Assembly (NCBI GenBank): GCA_021442155.1
Contig: CM038214.1
Location: 24,887,808 to 24,951,807 of the forward strand
Direction of reading: 5' to 3'
Source: Cymbidium sinense
Lineage: Eukaryota; Streptophyta; Magnoliopsida; Asparagales; Orchidaceae
DNA: 64,000 bases
The notes under the pieces are model-generated. The model was given only the letters and a program-made list of their open reading frames with translations. It was not told the DNA's origin and searched no databases. The position numbers were made by a program, and so were the translations under genes. Shown one piece after another: positions 12,922-25,000 of the stretch; positions within the stretch are counted from its first letter, which is position 1, and each line of letters opens with the position of its first letter.

Positions 12922-15332
12922 AGGTAATCAAATGTCCTCCTTGGGGCTAGCTAAATCCTCATGTTCTTAGGATGTCCAGACTATATACCCATTACCATTC
13001 AATCTTATATAAATCAACACATGAATAGAGAAAAGAGAACTCAACATTGATACACTTAAGCTATAAGCACATGTGTTTCTTATGTATTTATAACTGGCAC
13101 CATAACACATATTATTATTCATTTATAAGCTTTAGAAAAGTAAATTTGGATTTAATAGTGATAATTGCCACACATATGTTAAATTAAATGAGCACATAAA
13201 AGCTTACATAAAAGAAATCCATTTTATTTTACTTGATTTTGAAAAGATGGATGCATGACTTCAAATGACATACCAAATTTAACATGATTGGAAAGAGGAT
13301 AATCAAATATAAGCATGTGATTTATTCAACCAAACTAGTTCTTAAGGACAATCAAATCAAATAAGATTATTTAAAAGCAAACCAAAGCTTCTTTATTAAT
13401 TAAGTTTTGGATTTGATTTGATTTAATGAGGAGAAGATAAATCATCATTTTAAACCCATTCCACATTAGTGATTTGATTTAATTTAAGGAAATGTAATTA
13501 AGTTGATTTTATGGGTTAATTAAGTTGAACCCTTAATTAGATGAATTAATTAGCTTACCTATGTCACCTTAAAGTAATTAACTAAATAATTATGCCAACA
13601 TGATATGCATGGAAAATAAACTTGCATGATCCTAGGAAAAAAAAGGGGTCCAATGCAATTGGTCATGATTAATAGTTAATTTGATTAAGGGACTTAATTA
13701 ATTACTCTTATGGTTTTCCCACATGTGGACTAACCATAATTTCATTAAACTCCTTTATGTTATTAAACACTAAAGATCTACCCATGATTTAATTAATTAA
13801 GGTTTGATGTGATTATGATTTCAATTTGATTAGTTAATTAATTAAATTTTAATTAATTTCATTTTAAAAATGGGTGAAATCAATTTAGTGAAAGGGTCCC
13901 AACCTTATTCCTTAGTTCATTTAGTGTTGAACAATGATTAATAAACTTAAATAATTTTATTGTTCATGGGATTAATTAAGCATTAATTAACTTAAAAAAA
14001 AGCGAAAGGTTTAATTAGTAAATTTTCTAAAGTGAGCAATAAATCCCAAGAAAATCATGGGAGGCATAGGTTATCCCATTAAATTAATGCACAAAATTTG
14101 GGATTAATGCTTAAGTAATTAAAAGTAATTATTAATTTTGTAATTAAACCTTAATTACTATTCAAGATTAGTTAAGATCATTTTAATTAATTGTATCCTT
14201 TGAAATACCTTTAAAATGAGTATTTATTTGCATTTTTCTTTCTATGATTTTTTATGATTTTAGAAGTTTAGCCATTAAAATGATTAATTAAACATAATTA
14301 AAGCCTAATCTTATTGGCACATGGCGATGATCTTTTCCAGATTACTTAAAACTTATCGACAATGCTGCGATGGCGGTGCTTTCTCGTCCACCATCAATCT
14401 AAGATTGGATGGCTACTAATCTGACTTAATAAGAATAAATCATATCGATTTAGCGAATCTAATCATGACCGTCCATTTCAATGATCTGGAATGGATGGTG
14501 TGTTATTTAATGTCATAGGTAAGGAGAATGAGTCCGTCCACTATTGCTCACTTGATAGCTTACGAGCTCGGATCAACTCCAAAAGGATCCCACACCTTCA
14601 CGGCAACGAGATGCAAGTTTCTTTAAAAAGCTCCAACCCATTTTTTTTTGAGGATCAGTTTTGGTAGCATACCTCACCGGAGTTCAAGACTGGCGGCTCA
14701 AACTATCAAGGAAGCTTCATCTAATGTAGATGAGGCCTTATTGAGCAAAAATTGGATCAATTCCTCGACGTTCACTCGAATGGCCATGAATTGATAATTT
14801 TGAGCTCGGCTTTGATCGAAGTCCCACTTATGGTGCTTGATAAGCTTGGGAGATTATTCATTTTTGCTCGATAAGGCCTAGGGAAGGTGTGTGGAAAGTT
14901 AATTTGTGTTTGATAGAGAAATGGGGAAGTTAGGTCGAAAATGGGAATGTCCTATTTTGGGACGAGAGAATGGCATTTTGATCGAGGAACGAGCTTGGGA
15001 GCTTAGGGAATGGCTCTAGCGGCTAGTCTTGGGTAACTAGGGCTCTAAGAATTGAATTTTGTGTGTGTTTGAGTGGAAACAAAGAGGGTATACCCCTTCA
15101 TCTTGATTGAGGTGGGATCAGGTTTAGCTTCTAATGGCCATCGACCATCTCGAGTCGTGGGTGGCAGGGAGGAGGTGAGTTAGCTCGACTTGGTTGGTTG
15201 AAGGTGTGGAGGTGGCACAAGGAGGAATCATGGGTGTCTATGGGTTTCAAATGCTCAATGGGAGGGTGGGGTGATTTCACCTCCCATGGGTCATGGCACC
15301 AACACCAGGTCAGTTGGACATCTTTGGTTCCT
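12922..15332 (-). mobile_element. LTR-type retrotransposon insertion (probable solo or partial LTR)
   Basis: A 2.4-kb island of ordinary base composition sits in the satellite, with no open frame of note. Its reverse complement aligns by eye with the LTR-like DNA of the Tat element at 38.5-39.9 kb. Shared phrases include CATGGGAGGTGAAATCACC (near 15,270 here and 38,630 there), TTATCACTATTAAATCC, and CATTTGATTACCTCAC (end near 12,922 here, near 39,625 there). It therefore looks like an LTR or LTR fragment of the same family in opposite orientation. No primer-binding site, polypurine tract or coding domain is seen. Target-site duplication cannot be judged because the flanks are repeats. A partial LTR captured by rearrangement is an alternative to a true solo LTR. 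Confidence 0.62.
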
Positions 15333-18182
15333 AGGTTTTAGGTTTATTTTTAAGTTTTATTTTTTTAGTTTAGGTTTAGGTTTATTTTTAGTTTAATTTA
15401 TTTTATTTAGTTTAGGTTTGGTTTAACTTTAGTTTATTTTTAGTTTAAGTTTATGTTTTATTTATTTTAGTATAGGTTTAGGTTTATTTTATTTTATTTA
15501 TTTTATTTTTATTTTAGGTTTAGGTTTTTTTTAAGTTTAGGGTTTACATTTTATTTTTTATTGATTTTTAGGTTTATGTTTCTATTTAATTTATTTTATA
15601 TTATTATAAGTTTATTTTATTTTTATTTTACATTTAGTTTTTAATTTTTTTAAGTTTTTTAGTCTTAGGCTTATTTTATTTTTTAGTTTAGTTTAGATTT
15701 TTATTTTATTTTATTTTATTTATTTTATTTAGGTTTAGGTTCTTTTATTTATTTTATTTTAAGGTTTTATTTAGTTTAGGTTTAGGTTTTTAGGATTTTA
15801 GGGTTTAATATCTAGGGTTTAGGATTTAGGGTTTTAGGATTTAGGGTTTAGGGTTAAGGTTTAGGATTAGGGTTTGGGGTTTAATGTTTAGGCTTTAGTG
15901 TTTGGGGTTTAAGGTGTAGGGTTTAGGTAGGGTTTAGTTAATTTCTTAGGTTTAGTGTTTAGTTTTAGGGTTTAGTTTTAGTTTAGTTTAGTTTAGGTTG
16001 TTTAGGTTTAGGGTTTAAGGTTTGAGTTTTAGGTTTAGGTTTAGGGTTTAGGTTAGGTTTAGGGTTTAGTTTTAGGTTTAGGTTTAGGGTTCATTATTTA
16101 GGTTTTAGGAGTTTAGGTTTAGGGTTTAGGGTCTAAGTTTAGGGTTTAGGTTTATTTTTTAAAAATTAAGTAGTAGGTTTAGGTTTATTTAGTTTATTTA
16201 CTTATTTTATTTATTTTAATTTATTTTATTTTTATTTTATTTTAGGTTTATTTTTTTTTAGCTTAGTTTATTTATTTTAGGTTTATTTATTTTAGTTTAG
16301 GTATTTTATTTTAGTTTATTTTTTAGGATTAGGTTTAGGTTTTTGCTTATTTTATGGATTAGTTTTTTTTTTATTTTTTAGGTTCAGGTTTTTTTTTTTA
16401 GGTTTAGGTTTTCCATTTTTATTTTAGGTTTATTTTTAGTTTATTTTATTATATTTAGTTTAGGGTTTAGGTTTAGTTTATTTTAGGTTTAGGTTTAGGT
16501 TTTATTTATTTTAGTTTAGTTTATTTAGTTTAGGTTTAGGTTTATTTTATTTTGTTTATTTTAGGTTTAGGTTTTTTTTAGGTTTAGGGTTTAGGCTTTA
16601 TTTTTTATTTATTTTTAGGTTTATTTTTAGGTTTAGGTTTTATTAGTTTTATTTTATTTTATTTTAGGTTTATTTTATTTTTATTTTATGTTTAGTTTTT
16701 ATTTTATTTAGGTTTTTTTACTTTTAGGTTTATTTTATTTTTTAGTTTAGTTTATGTATTTATTTATTTTATTTTAGTTTAGTTTTTTTATTTTACTTTT
16801 AGGTTTAGGTTGAGGTTTATGTTTCGGTTTAGGTTTAGGTTTAGGTTTAGGTTTAGGTTTAAGTCTTAGTTTAGGTTTTTATTTTATTTTATTTAGGTTT
16901 AGGTTTATTTTTTTGTTTTATTTTTATGTTTTATTTTGTTTAAGTTTAGGTATTTAGGTTTTTAGGGTTTAGGGTATAGGGTTTGGGGTTTAGGGTTTAG
17001 TGTTTAGGATTGTAGGTTTTAGGGTTTAGGTTTAGGGTTTAGGTTGTAGGTTTTATGGTTTATGGTTTAGAGTTTATGGTTTAGGATTTAGAATTTAGGG
17101 TTTAGGGTTTTAGGTTTTATGGTTTAGGGTTTAAGGTTTAGGGCGAGTTTTAGATTTTAGGGTTTAAGGTTATGGTATTTCTTTAAAATTAAGTAAACTG
17201 GTAGGTTTATGTTTATTTAGTTTATTTTTTATTTATTTTAGTTTATTTAAGTTTATTTTTGTTTTTATTTAGTTTAGTTTATTTATTTTAGGTTTAATTA
17301 TTTTAGTTTAAGTTTCTTATATTTTAATTTAATTTTTAGGTTTTGGTTTATTATTTTAGTTTAGTTTTAGTTTTATTTTATTTTTTTAAGTTTAGGTTTT
17401 GTTTTATATTTTTAGGCTTAGGTTTAGGCTTTTATTTTATTTTCTTAGGTTTAGGTTTTACGATTTTATTTTAGGTTTTCCTTAAGGTTTTATTTTTTTA
17501 GTTTAGGTTTATGTTTATTTTTAGTTTATTTTATTCTATTTAGGGTTTAAGTTTGGGTTTAGGTTTAGTTTATTTTAGGTTTAGGTTTAGGTTTTATTTA
17601 CTTTATTTTAGTTTATTTTAGTTTAGATTTATGTTTATTTTATTTTATTTTTATGTTTAGGTTTTATTTTTACTTTAGTCTTTAGAATTTATTTTTTATG
17701 TATTTTTAGGTTTATTTTTTAGGTTTAAGTTTTTATTTAGTATTTATTTTTCTATTTTACATTTATTTTATTTTATTTTAGTTTTGTTTTATTTATGTTT
17801 TTTATTTTTTAAGTTTAGTTTAGGTTTTGTTTATTTTATTTAGTTTAGTTTATTTTTATTTTTATTTTATTTTTAGGTTTAGGTTTAGGTTTAGATTTTA
17901 TTTAAGATTTTTATTTTGTTTTATTTTGGTTAAGATTTTTTATTTATTTTATTTTTAGATTTTATTTAGTTTAGGTTTAGGTTTTTAGCTTTTTTGGGTT
18001 TTAGGTTCACGATTTAGGGTTTAGGGTTAGTGGTTAGGGTTTAGGGTTTAGGGTTTAGGGTTTAGGTTTTAGGGTTTAGGGATTAGATTTTAGTGTTTAA
18101 GGTTTAAGGTTTAAGGTTTAGAGTTTTTGTTTTAGGTATAGGGTTCAAGTTTTAGTTTAGGGTTTGGGGTATTCGGCTTTTT
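15333..18182 (+). repeat. Telomere-like satellite, block 4
   Basis: The satellite resumes in mid-unit. Boundary motifs occur at 16,164 and 17,187 (1,023 bp apart), each preceded by a TTTAGGG zone (15.79-16.15 and 16.95-17.17 kb). A third TTTAGGG zone (18.0-18.17 kb) leads into the GR-RBP island. No gene is seen. Confidence 0.92.
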
Positions 18183-18637
18183 CTAATAGAGAACAAATTC
18201 AGATTTGACATTTCTCCTTTTCGAACTCATCAGCCAAGTAACGCACCAAGTTATCTAAAACACAGGTGATGATATCGATTAAAAAATGAGCATGCATAGA
18301 GCAAAATCAGAAACTGTAGATAACTAGAACTGTCTCTATTGTAAAAGTTCAATAAGCAGTTGATCGAATCGACCGTTCTTTAGTTTCTCTAGTTCCCATC
18401 AGAACCACACCGGCCTCTCGAGTAGCGGGATCCACCATCATATCCCTTCTCCACCACCACGACTATAACCTTCGTCGCTTCTCCCACCTCAATAACCACC
18501 ACTACTCCGACCACCACCTCCATATCCACTAGCACCTCAGATCCCCTCCACTATGATGTCGTAGCCTCCTTCACCTCCATCCAAATCTAAGCGGCAGGAT
18601 GATGGTGATGTTCCTGCATCAAGGTTCTACCCATTTT
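18183..18637 (-). pseudogene. GR-RBP 3'-end pseudogene (island D), best-preserved coding tail
   Basis: Minus-strand reading gives NLD from the end of the RRM. Then, after frameshifts, come Gly-rich stretches such as GYGGGGRSSGGY and GGRSDEGYSRGGG, then DGN-stop-RN-stop. The codon between Asn and Arg is TAG at 18,389-18,391, where GNWRN-type tails of plant GR-RBPs have Trp (TGG). The normal stop TAA is at 18,380-18,382, in the same frame. About 195 bp of 3' UTR follow, ending at AGAGAACAAATTC. There is no 5' half: the telomere repeat begins directly upstream of the RRM remnant. This is a decayed, 5'-truncated copy and not a working gene. Confidence 0.85.
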
Positions 18638-19805
18638 TAGAGTTTAGTTTTAGGTCTATTAGATTTTAGGGGTTTAGGTTTGTTTTTTAATTTATTTAGT
18701 TACTTTAGGTTTAGGTTTAGTGTTTGGGGTTTAGCGTTTAGGGTTTAGCATTTAGGGTTTAGGGTTTAGGATTTAGGATTTTTAAGGGTTTAGGGTTTAG
18801 GGTTTACGGTAGTTGGTTTAATGGTATAAGTTCAGGGTTCAGGGTTTAGTGTTAGTTTAGGGTTTAGGATTAAGGTTTTAGGATTTTTTAAAAAAAAAAA
18901 TTAAGTAAACCTGTAGGTTTAGTTTTATTTAGTTTTCTCAGTTTATTTTTTATTTGTTTTAATTTATTTTGTTTTTTTATTTTTACTTAAGTTTGTTTTT
19001 TTATTTAGGTTTATTTTTAATTTTTATTTAGTTTATTTTATTTATTTTAGGTTCATTTATTTTAGTTTTAAGTTTTATTTCTTTAGTGAAAGTTTAAGTT
19101 TATTTTTAGTTATGGTTTAGGTTTAGTTTATTTTAGGTTTAGGTTTAGGTTTTATTTATTTTAGTTTAGTTTATTTTAGTTTATTTTTTTATTTAGTTTA
19201 GGGATTAGGTTTAGTTTATTTTAGCTTTAAGTTTAGGTTTTATTTATTTTAGTTTAGTTTATTTTAGTTTAGGTTTAGGTTTATTTTATTTTTTTTATTT
19301 TAGGTTTAGGCTATTTTTTTAGTTTAGGGTTTAGGCTTTATCTTTTTTTTTATTTTTAGGTTTTATGTTTAGCTTTATTTTTTAGGTTTAGGTTTTTGTT
19401 TAGTTTTTATTTTATTTTATTTTAGGTTTATTTTATTTTTATTTTACGTTTAGTTTTATTTTATTTAGGTTTTTATTTTAGGTTTATTTTATTTATTTAG
19501 TTTAGTTTGGGTTTTTATTTATTTTATTTTAGTTTATTTATTTTTTATTTAATTTAATCTTTATGTTTAGGTTTAGGTATATGTTTAGGTCTTCGTTTAT
19601 GTTTTCATTTTTTATTTTTTTATTTAGGTTTATGTTTATTTATTTATTTTATTTTTTAGGATTTAGTTTAGGTTTAGGTTTTTTATGTTTTAGGGTTTAG
19701 GGTTTAGGGATTAAGATTGGGGGGTTTAGGGTTTAGGCTTGTAAGTTTTAGGTTTGGGGTTTAGGGTTTAGGTTTTAGGGTTTAGGGTTTAGGGTTTTTT
19801 TTTTT
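18638..19805 (+). repeat. Telomere-like satellite, block 5
   Basis: A TTTAGGG zone is followed by the boundary motif at 18,899 (after an A-rich tract), then about 0.8 kb of TTTAGG/TTTTA words and another TTTAGGG zone at 19.69-19.8 kb. No gene is seen. Confidence 0.92.
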
Positions 19806-20303
19806 GGGAAACCCCATGATATGGGGGTATTTTATTGCCACAAAAAAAGGGTTACAAGGTCCTTAAAGGGGATAAACTCAAAACTACTACTCAAGAGCTA
19901 CAATNNNNNNNNNNNNNNNNNNNNNNNNNNNNNNNNNNNNNNNNNNNNNNNNNNNNNNNNNNNNNNNNNNNNNNNNNNNNNNNNNNNNNNNNNNNNNNNN
20001 NNNNGCAGGAGGATAAGTTTTTACTAGAGAGCACTTCCTTAAATGATTTATTATAAGAAGCGATTAGAGCAAAGCCTAAAGTGTTAGATGCCACAACAAA
20101 AGCATCCATAATTTGAGGTGGAGCCCAAGCAATAGAACTCACTGCAACCATGGTTAATGATGAAGCATCACGCAAATGGAAAGATGCCATTCAAGCCTTT
20201 AAATTTGATCAAAACTAAAGCCAAAGCCGTAGAAATCCCCAGTCAGAGATGCGCCACCAAGAGGGATTCAAAATCCAAGAATGAAGAGAAAGAGGGAGGG
20301 GGG
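19806..20303 (-). pseudogene. LINE-type 3' end with RNase H-like remnant, interrupted by a gap
   Basis: Non-satellite DNA. On the minus strand, 20,190 down to about 20,005 reads FHLRDASSLTMVAV..., then a stretch ending GFALIASYNKSF. This resembles the RNase H-like domain (RVT_3) that closes many plant non-LTR elements, where (V)RD.SG..V.A is followed by a helix. Catalytic residues cannot be confirmed. Left of the gap the minus strand reads like a 3' end: TTGTAACCC, TTTTTTGTGG, CAATAAAATACCCCC. The middle is lost in the 100-N gap. The fragment occupies the end of a satellite unit, the place where GR-RBP islands sit in neighbouring units. Confidence 0.5.
19905..20004. other. Assembly gap of exactly 100 N
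   Basis: One hundred consecutive N, a conventional placeholder length for a scaffold join of unknown size. The distance, and even the adjacency, of the two sides should not be trusted. Confidence 0.99.
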
Positions 20304-21650
20304 TGTTTAGGTTTAGGGTTTAGAGGTTTAAGATTTATGGTTTAGGGTTAGTTTAGGGTTTAGGGTTTTAGGGTTTAGAGTTTAGGGTTTAGGGTTTAGG
20401 GTTTTAGGGTTTAGGGTTTGGGGTTTAGGTTTTAGGTTTAGGTTTAGGGTTTTAGGGTTTAGGGTTTATGGTTATAGGTTTAGGGTTTACAATTTTGATT
20501 TTAGGGTTAGCTTTAGGGTATAGGATTTAGGGTTATGGTTTTTTATTATTTTATTTTATTTTATTTATGGTTTATTTATTTATTTTTAATTAAGTAAACT
20601 GGTAGGTTTAGGTTTATTTAGATTATTTTTTATTTAGATTTTGGTTTATTTTTTTATTTATATTTAGTTTAGTTTATTTATTTTAGGTTTATTTATTTTT
20701 TTTATTTAGGTATTTTATTTTAGTTTATTTTTTAGGTTTAGGTTTAGGTTTAGGTTTAGGTTTATTTTTTAATTTATTTTTATTTTTATTTTATTTTTAG
20801 GTTTAGGTTTTATTTTTTATTTTTAGGTTTAGGTTTAGATTTTTATTTTATTTTTTTTAAGTTTATTATATTTTTATTTTAGGTTTAGTTTTATTTTATT
20901 TAGATTTTTATTTTAGGTTTATTTTATTTTTTAGTTTAGTTTAGGTTTTTATTTATTTTATTTTAGTTTTATTTTTAGTTTTATTTAATTTATTTTAGTT
21001 TAGGGTTACATTTAATTTATTTTTATTTTTAGTTTAGTTTTGTTTAGTTTTTCATTTATTTTAGGTTCATGTTTTTTTTCATTTAGGGTTTAGGTTAGAT
21101 TTTTTATTTATTTTTATGTTTTATTTTTTGGTTTATTGTTTAGGTTTATGTTTTTATTTAGTTTTTATTTTATTTCATTTTAGGTTTATTTTATTTTTTA
21201 TTTTAGGTTTAGTTTTTATTTTATTTAAATTTTTTTTATTTTAGTTTAGGTTTTTATATATTATATTTTAGTTTAGTTTATATTATTTTAATTTTCTTTT
21301 TAATTTTATGTTTAGGTTTAGGTTTAGGTTTTAGTTTGTGTTTTTATTTTATTTCATTTTAGTTAGGTTTTTATATTTATTTTATTTTTAGGTTTTATTT
21401 AGTTTAGGTTTAGCTTTTTAACTTTTAGGGTTTAGGGTTTAGGGTTAGTTTAAGGTTTAGGGTTTAGGTTTTTGGGTTTGGAGTTTAGGGTTTACAGTTT
21501 AGGGTTTAGGTCTTAGGGTTTAGGGTTAGGGTTTAGGGTTTAGGGTTTAGGGTTTTTAGGGTTTAGGGTTTAGGGTTTAGGGTTTAGGGTTTAGGGTTTA
21601 AGTTTTTGGTTTAGGGTTCAAGTTTTAGTTTAGGCTTTGAGGTTTTGGTT
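20304..21650 (+). repeat. Telomere-like satellite, block 6
   Basis: Boundary motif at 20,588. TTTAGGG-rich zones at 20.3-20.54 and 21.42-21.61 kb. The second contains six perfect consecutive TTTAGGG copies at 21,555-21,596, among the cleanest telomeric runs in the window. No gene is seen. Confidence 0.92.
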
Positions 21651-22079
21651 TTAACAAGAACAAATTTAGATTCAACATTTCTTCTTTTCAATTCATCAAC
21701 TAAGTAACACCAAGTTTCTAAGACATGGCGATGACATAGATAATAAATGAGCATAGAAAATCAAAACCATATATAAGTAGAATCGTCTCTCTTATAAAGA
21801 CACTCCATAAGAAGATAGGATCGACCATTCTTGATTTCTCAGTTCCCATCGAACCACCCCTCTCGAGTTGAAATCCACCATCATATCCATGTCTCTCACC
21901 ACCACCGGTTGTAACCACCTCCTCCCACCTCCACATAACCACTTGCTCTTACCACCACCTCCATACCAGCACCTTTAGATCCCCACCATAACGATTTGCC
22001 TCCTCCACCTCACCTGCCTTGGGATCTAGCTGCCTACTTGACGGTAATGTTCTTGTCATCAAGGTTCTGCCCATTCTTA
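21651..22079 (-). pseudogene. GR-RBP 3'-end pseudogene (island E), retains end of RRM
   Basis: The minus strand begins right after telomere repeat with NGQNLDDKNITVK-stop-A (22,077 downward). This matches the end of the RRM of plant GR-RBPs, commonly NGQNLDGRNITVNEA. A Gly-rich region with stops and shifts follows, then DGN near 21,843 with a deletion at the Trp codon, then the 3' UTR ending at about 21,655. It is the clearest proof of what the islands are, because the RRM phrase and the Gly-rich tail occur in the right order and spacing. Start, RNP2 and RNP1 motifs are absent. The 74-codon open stretch at 21,718-21,942 is an out-of-frame remnant. Confidence 0.87.
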
Positions 22080-25000
22080 AGGTTTAGGTGTTGGTTTAGG
22101 TTTATTAGGTTTTAAGGTTTAGGGTTTAGGGTTAGGGTTTAGTGTTTAAGGTTTAGGGTTTAGGGTTTTTAGGATTTAGGGCTTAGGGTTTAAGGTTATA
22201 AGTTTAAGGTTTAGGGTTTAGCAATTAGGGTTTATGGTTTTGTTTAAATTATGTAAACCTGTTAGTTTAGGTTTATTTAGTTTATTTTTTTATTTATTTT
22301 GGTTTATTTATTTTAATTTTTTATTTAGGTTTATTTTTTTTATTTAGTTTAGTTTATTTATTTATTTTAGTTTAGGTTTTATTTTAGTCTATTTTTAGGT
22401 TTAGGTTTAGGTTTAGGCTTAGGTTTATTTTTTAGTAAGTTTTATATTTATTTTATTTTTTAGGTTTAGGTTTTATTTTATTTTTTATTTTTAGGTCCAC
22501 GTTTACATTTTTATTTTATTTTATTTAGGTTTAGGTTTTTGGTTTTTATTTTAGGATTATTTTTAGGTTTTATTTTTTATTTTAGGTTTAGGTTTATTTT
22601 TAGTTTATTTTATTTTATTTAATTTAGGTTTAGATTTAGATTTAGTTTATTTTAGGATTAGGTTTAGGTTTTATTTATTTTAGTTTAGTTTATTTTAGTT
22701 TAGGTTTAGTTTTATATTATTTTGTTTATTTTATTCTTATTTCAGGTTTAGGTTTTTATTAAGTTTTTATTTTATCTTATTTTAGGTTATTTTATTTTCA
22801 TTTTATGTTTAATTTTATTTTATTTATGTTTTTTATTCTCAGTTTATTTTATTTTTTAGTTTAATTTAAGTTTTATTTTTTTATTTTAGTATATTTTATT
22901 TTATTTTTTTGGTTTTAGTTTAGGTTTAGTTTAAGTTTTATTTCATTTTATTATTTTATTTTATTTAGGTTTAAGTTTATTTATTTATTTTATTTTTATG
23001 TTTTATTTAGTTTTATTGTTTTTTAGGTTTTTAGGGTTCAGGGTTTAGGGTTTAGAGTTTAGGTTTGTGGTTTAGGGTTTAGGGTCTAGGGTTGTAGGTT
23101 CCAGGCTTTAGGTTTTAGGGTTTAGGGTTTTGGTTTCAAGGTTCAGGCTTTTAGGGTTTAGGGTTTAGAGTTTAGGGTTTAGGACTAGTTTAGTGTTTAT
23201 GATGAGTTTAGGGTTTAGGTTTTAGGGTTTAAAGTTTTTTAGGGTTTAGGGTTGTAGGTTTAGGGTTTAGGTTTAGGGTTAGTGGTTAATTTTATGGTTT
23301 AGGGTTTAGGTTTAAAATTAAGTAAACCATTAGCTTTAGGTTTATTTAGTTTGTTTTTTTATTTATTTGAGTTTTTTTATTCTCATTTAGGTTTTTAATT
23401 TATATTTAGTTTAGTTTTATTTTAATTTAGGTTTTTTATTTTAGTTTATTTTTTAGGTTTAGGTTTATTTTTTTACTTAAGTTTTATTTTTATTTTTTAT
23501 TTATGTTTAGGTTTTCTTTTTTATTTTTAGGTTTAGGTTTAGCTTTTTATTTTATTTTTTTAGGTTTCAGTTTTATGTTTGTATTTTAGGTTTATTTTTA
23601 GGTTTTACTTTTTTAGTTTAGGTTTAGATTTATTTTTAGTTTATTATATTTTATTTATTTTATGTTTAGGTTTAGGTTTAGCTTATTTTTGGGTTTAGTT
23701 TAGTTTATTTATTTTAGTTTAGGTTTAGGCTTATTTTATTTTTATTTATTTTATTTTATTTTAGGTTTAGGTTTTTTTAGTTTTGGTTTTTTTATTTTTT
23801 ATTTATTTTAGGATTATTTTTTAGGTTTAGGTTTTTTATTTAGTTTTATTTTATTTTATTTTTAGGTTTATTTAATTCTTATTTTACGTTTAGTTTTATT
23901 TATTAGGTTTTTTAGGTTTATTTTATCTTTTAGTTTAGTTTATTTATTTTATTATTTTATTTTAGTTTGTTTTTACTTTTTATTTTATTTTATTTTTAGG
24001 ATTACATTTAGGTTTAGTTTAGGTTTTTATATTTTATTTTATTTTATTTTATTTTTTTAGGTTTATGTTTATTTATTTATTTTATTATTAGGTATTTAGT
24101 TTAGGTTAATGTTTTTAGGATTTTAGGGTATAGAGTTTAGGGTTTAGGGTTTAGGGTTTAGGGTTTTAGGGTTTAGGGTTTTAGGTTTAGGGTTTTAGGG
24201 TTTAGGGTTTAGGGTTAGGGTTTAGGGTTTAGTGTTTAGGTTTTAGTGTTTAGGCTTTAGGGTTTAGGGTTTGAGGGTTTAGGGTTTAGGGTTTAAGGTT
24301 TAGGGTTTATGTTTTTTTTAATTTAAGTAGTTTATTTAGTTTATTTTTTTATTTATTTTAGTTTAGTTTATTTTTATTTTTATTTAGTTTATTTTTTTAT
24401 TTTAGTTTTATTCATTTTAGTTTAGGTTTTTTATTTTAGTTTAGTTTTTAGGTTTAGGTTTAGGTTTAAGTTTATGTTTTAGTTGAGTTTTATTTTTATT
24501 TTATTTTTTAGGTTTAGGTTTTATTTTTTATATTTAGGTGCAAGTTTAGGTTTTTATTTTATTTTTTTTTAGGTTTAACTTTTAGGTTTTTTTTTTTAGG
24601 TTTATTTTTATTTTATTTTTTTAGTTTCGTTTAGGTTTATTTTTAGTTTATTTTATTTTTTTTTAGTTTAGGTTTAGGTTAAGGTTTAGTTTATTTTAGG
24701 ATTAGGTTTAGGTTTTATTTATTTTAGTTTAGGTTTAGGTTTATTTTACTTTATTTATTTTATTTTTATTTTAGGTTTAGTTTTTTTTAGTTTAGGGTTT
24801 AGGTTTTAATTTTTATTAAATTTAAGTTTTATTTTAAGATTTATTTTTTAGGTTTAAGTTTTATTTAGTTTTATTTTATTTTATTTTAGGTTTATTTTAT
24901 TTTTATTTTATGTTTAGTTTTATTTTATTTAGATTTTTTATACTTAGGTTTATTTTATTTTTTAGTTTAGTTTAGGTTTTATTTATTTTATTTTAGTTTA

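Noticed and set aside
21718..21942. 74-codon minus-strand frame with Gly-rich stretch
   Set aside because: Lies inside GR-RBP island E but in a mixed frame. The true protein tail is broken by frameshifts, and the start codon is not that of the family.
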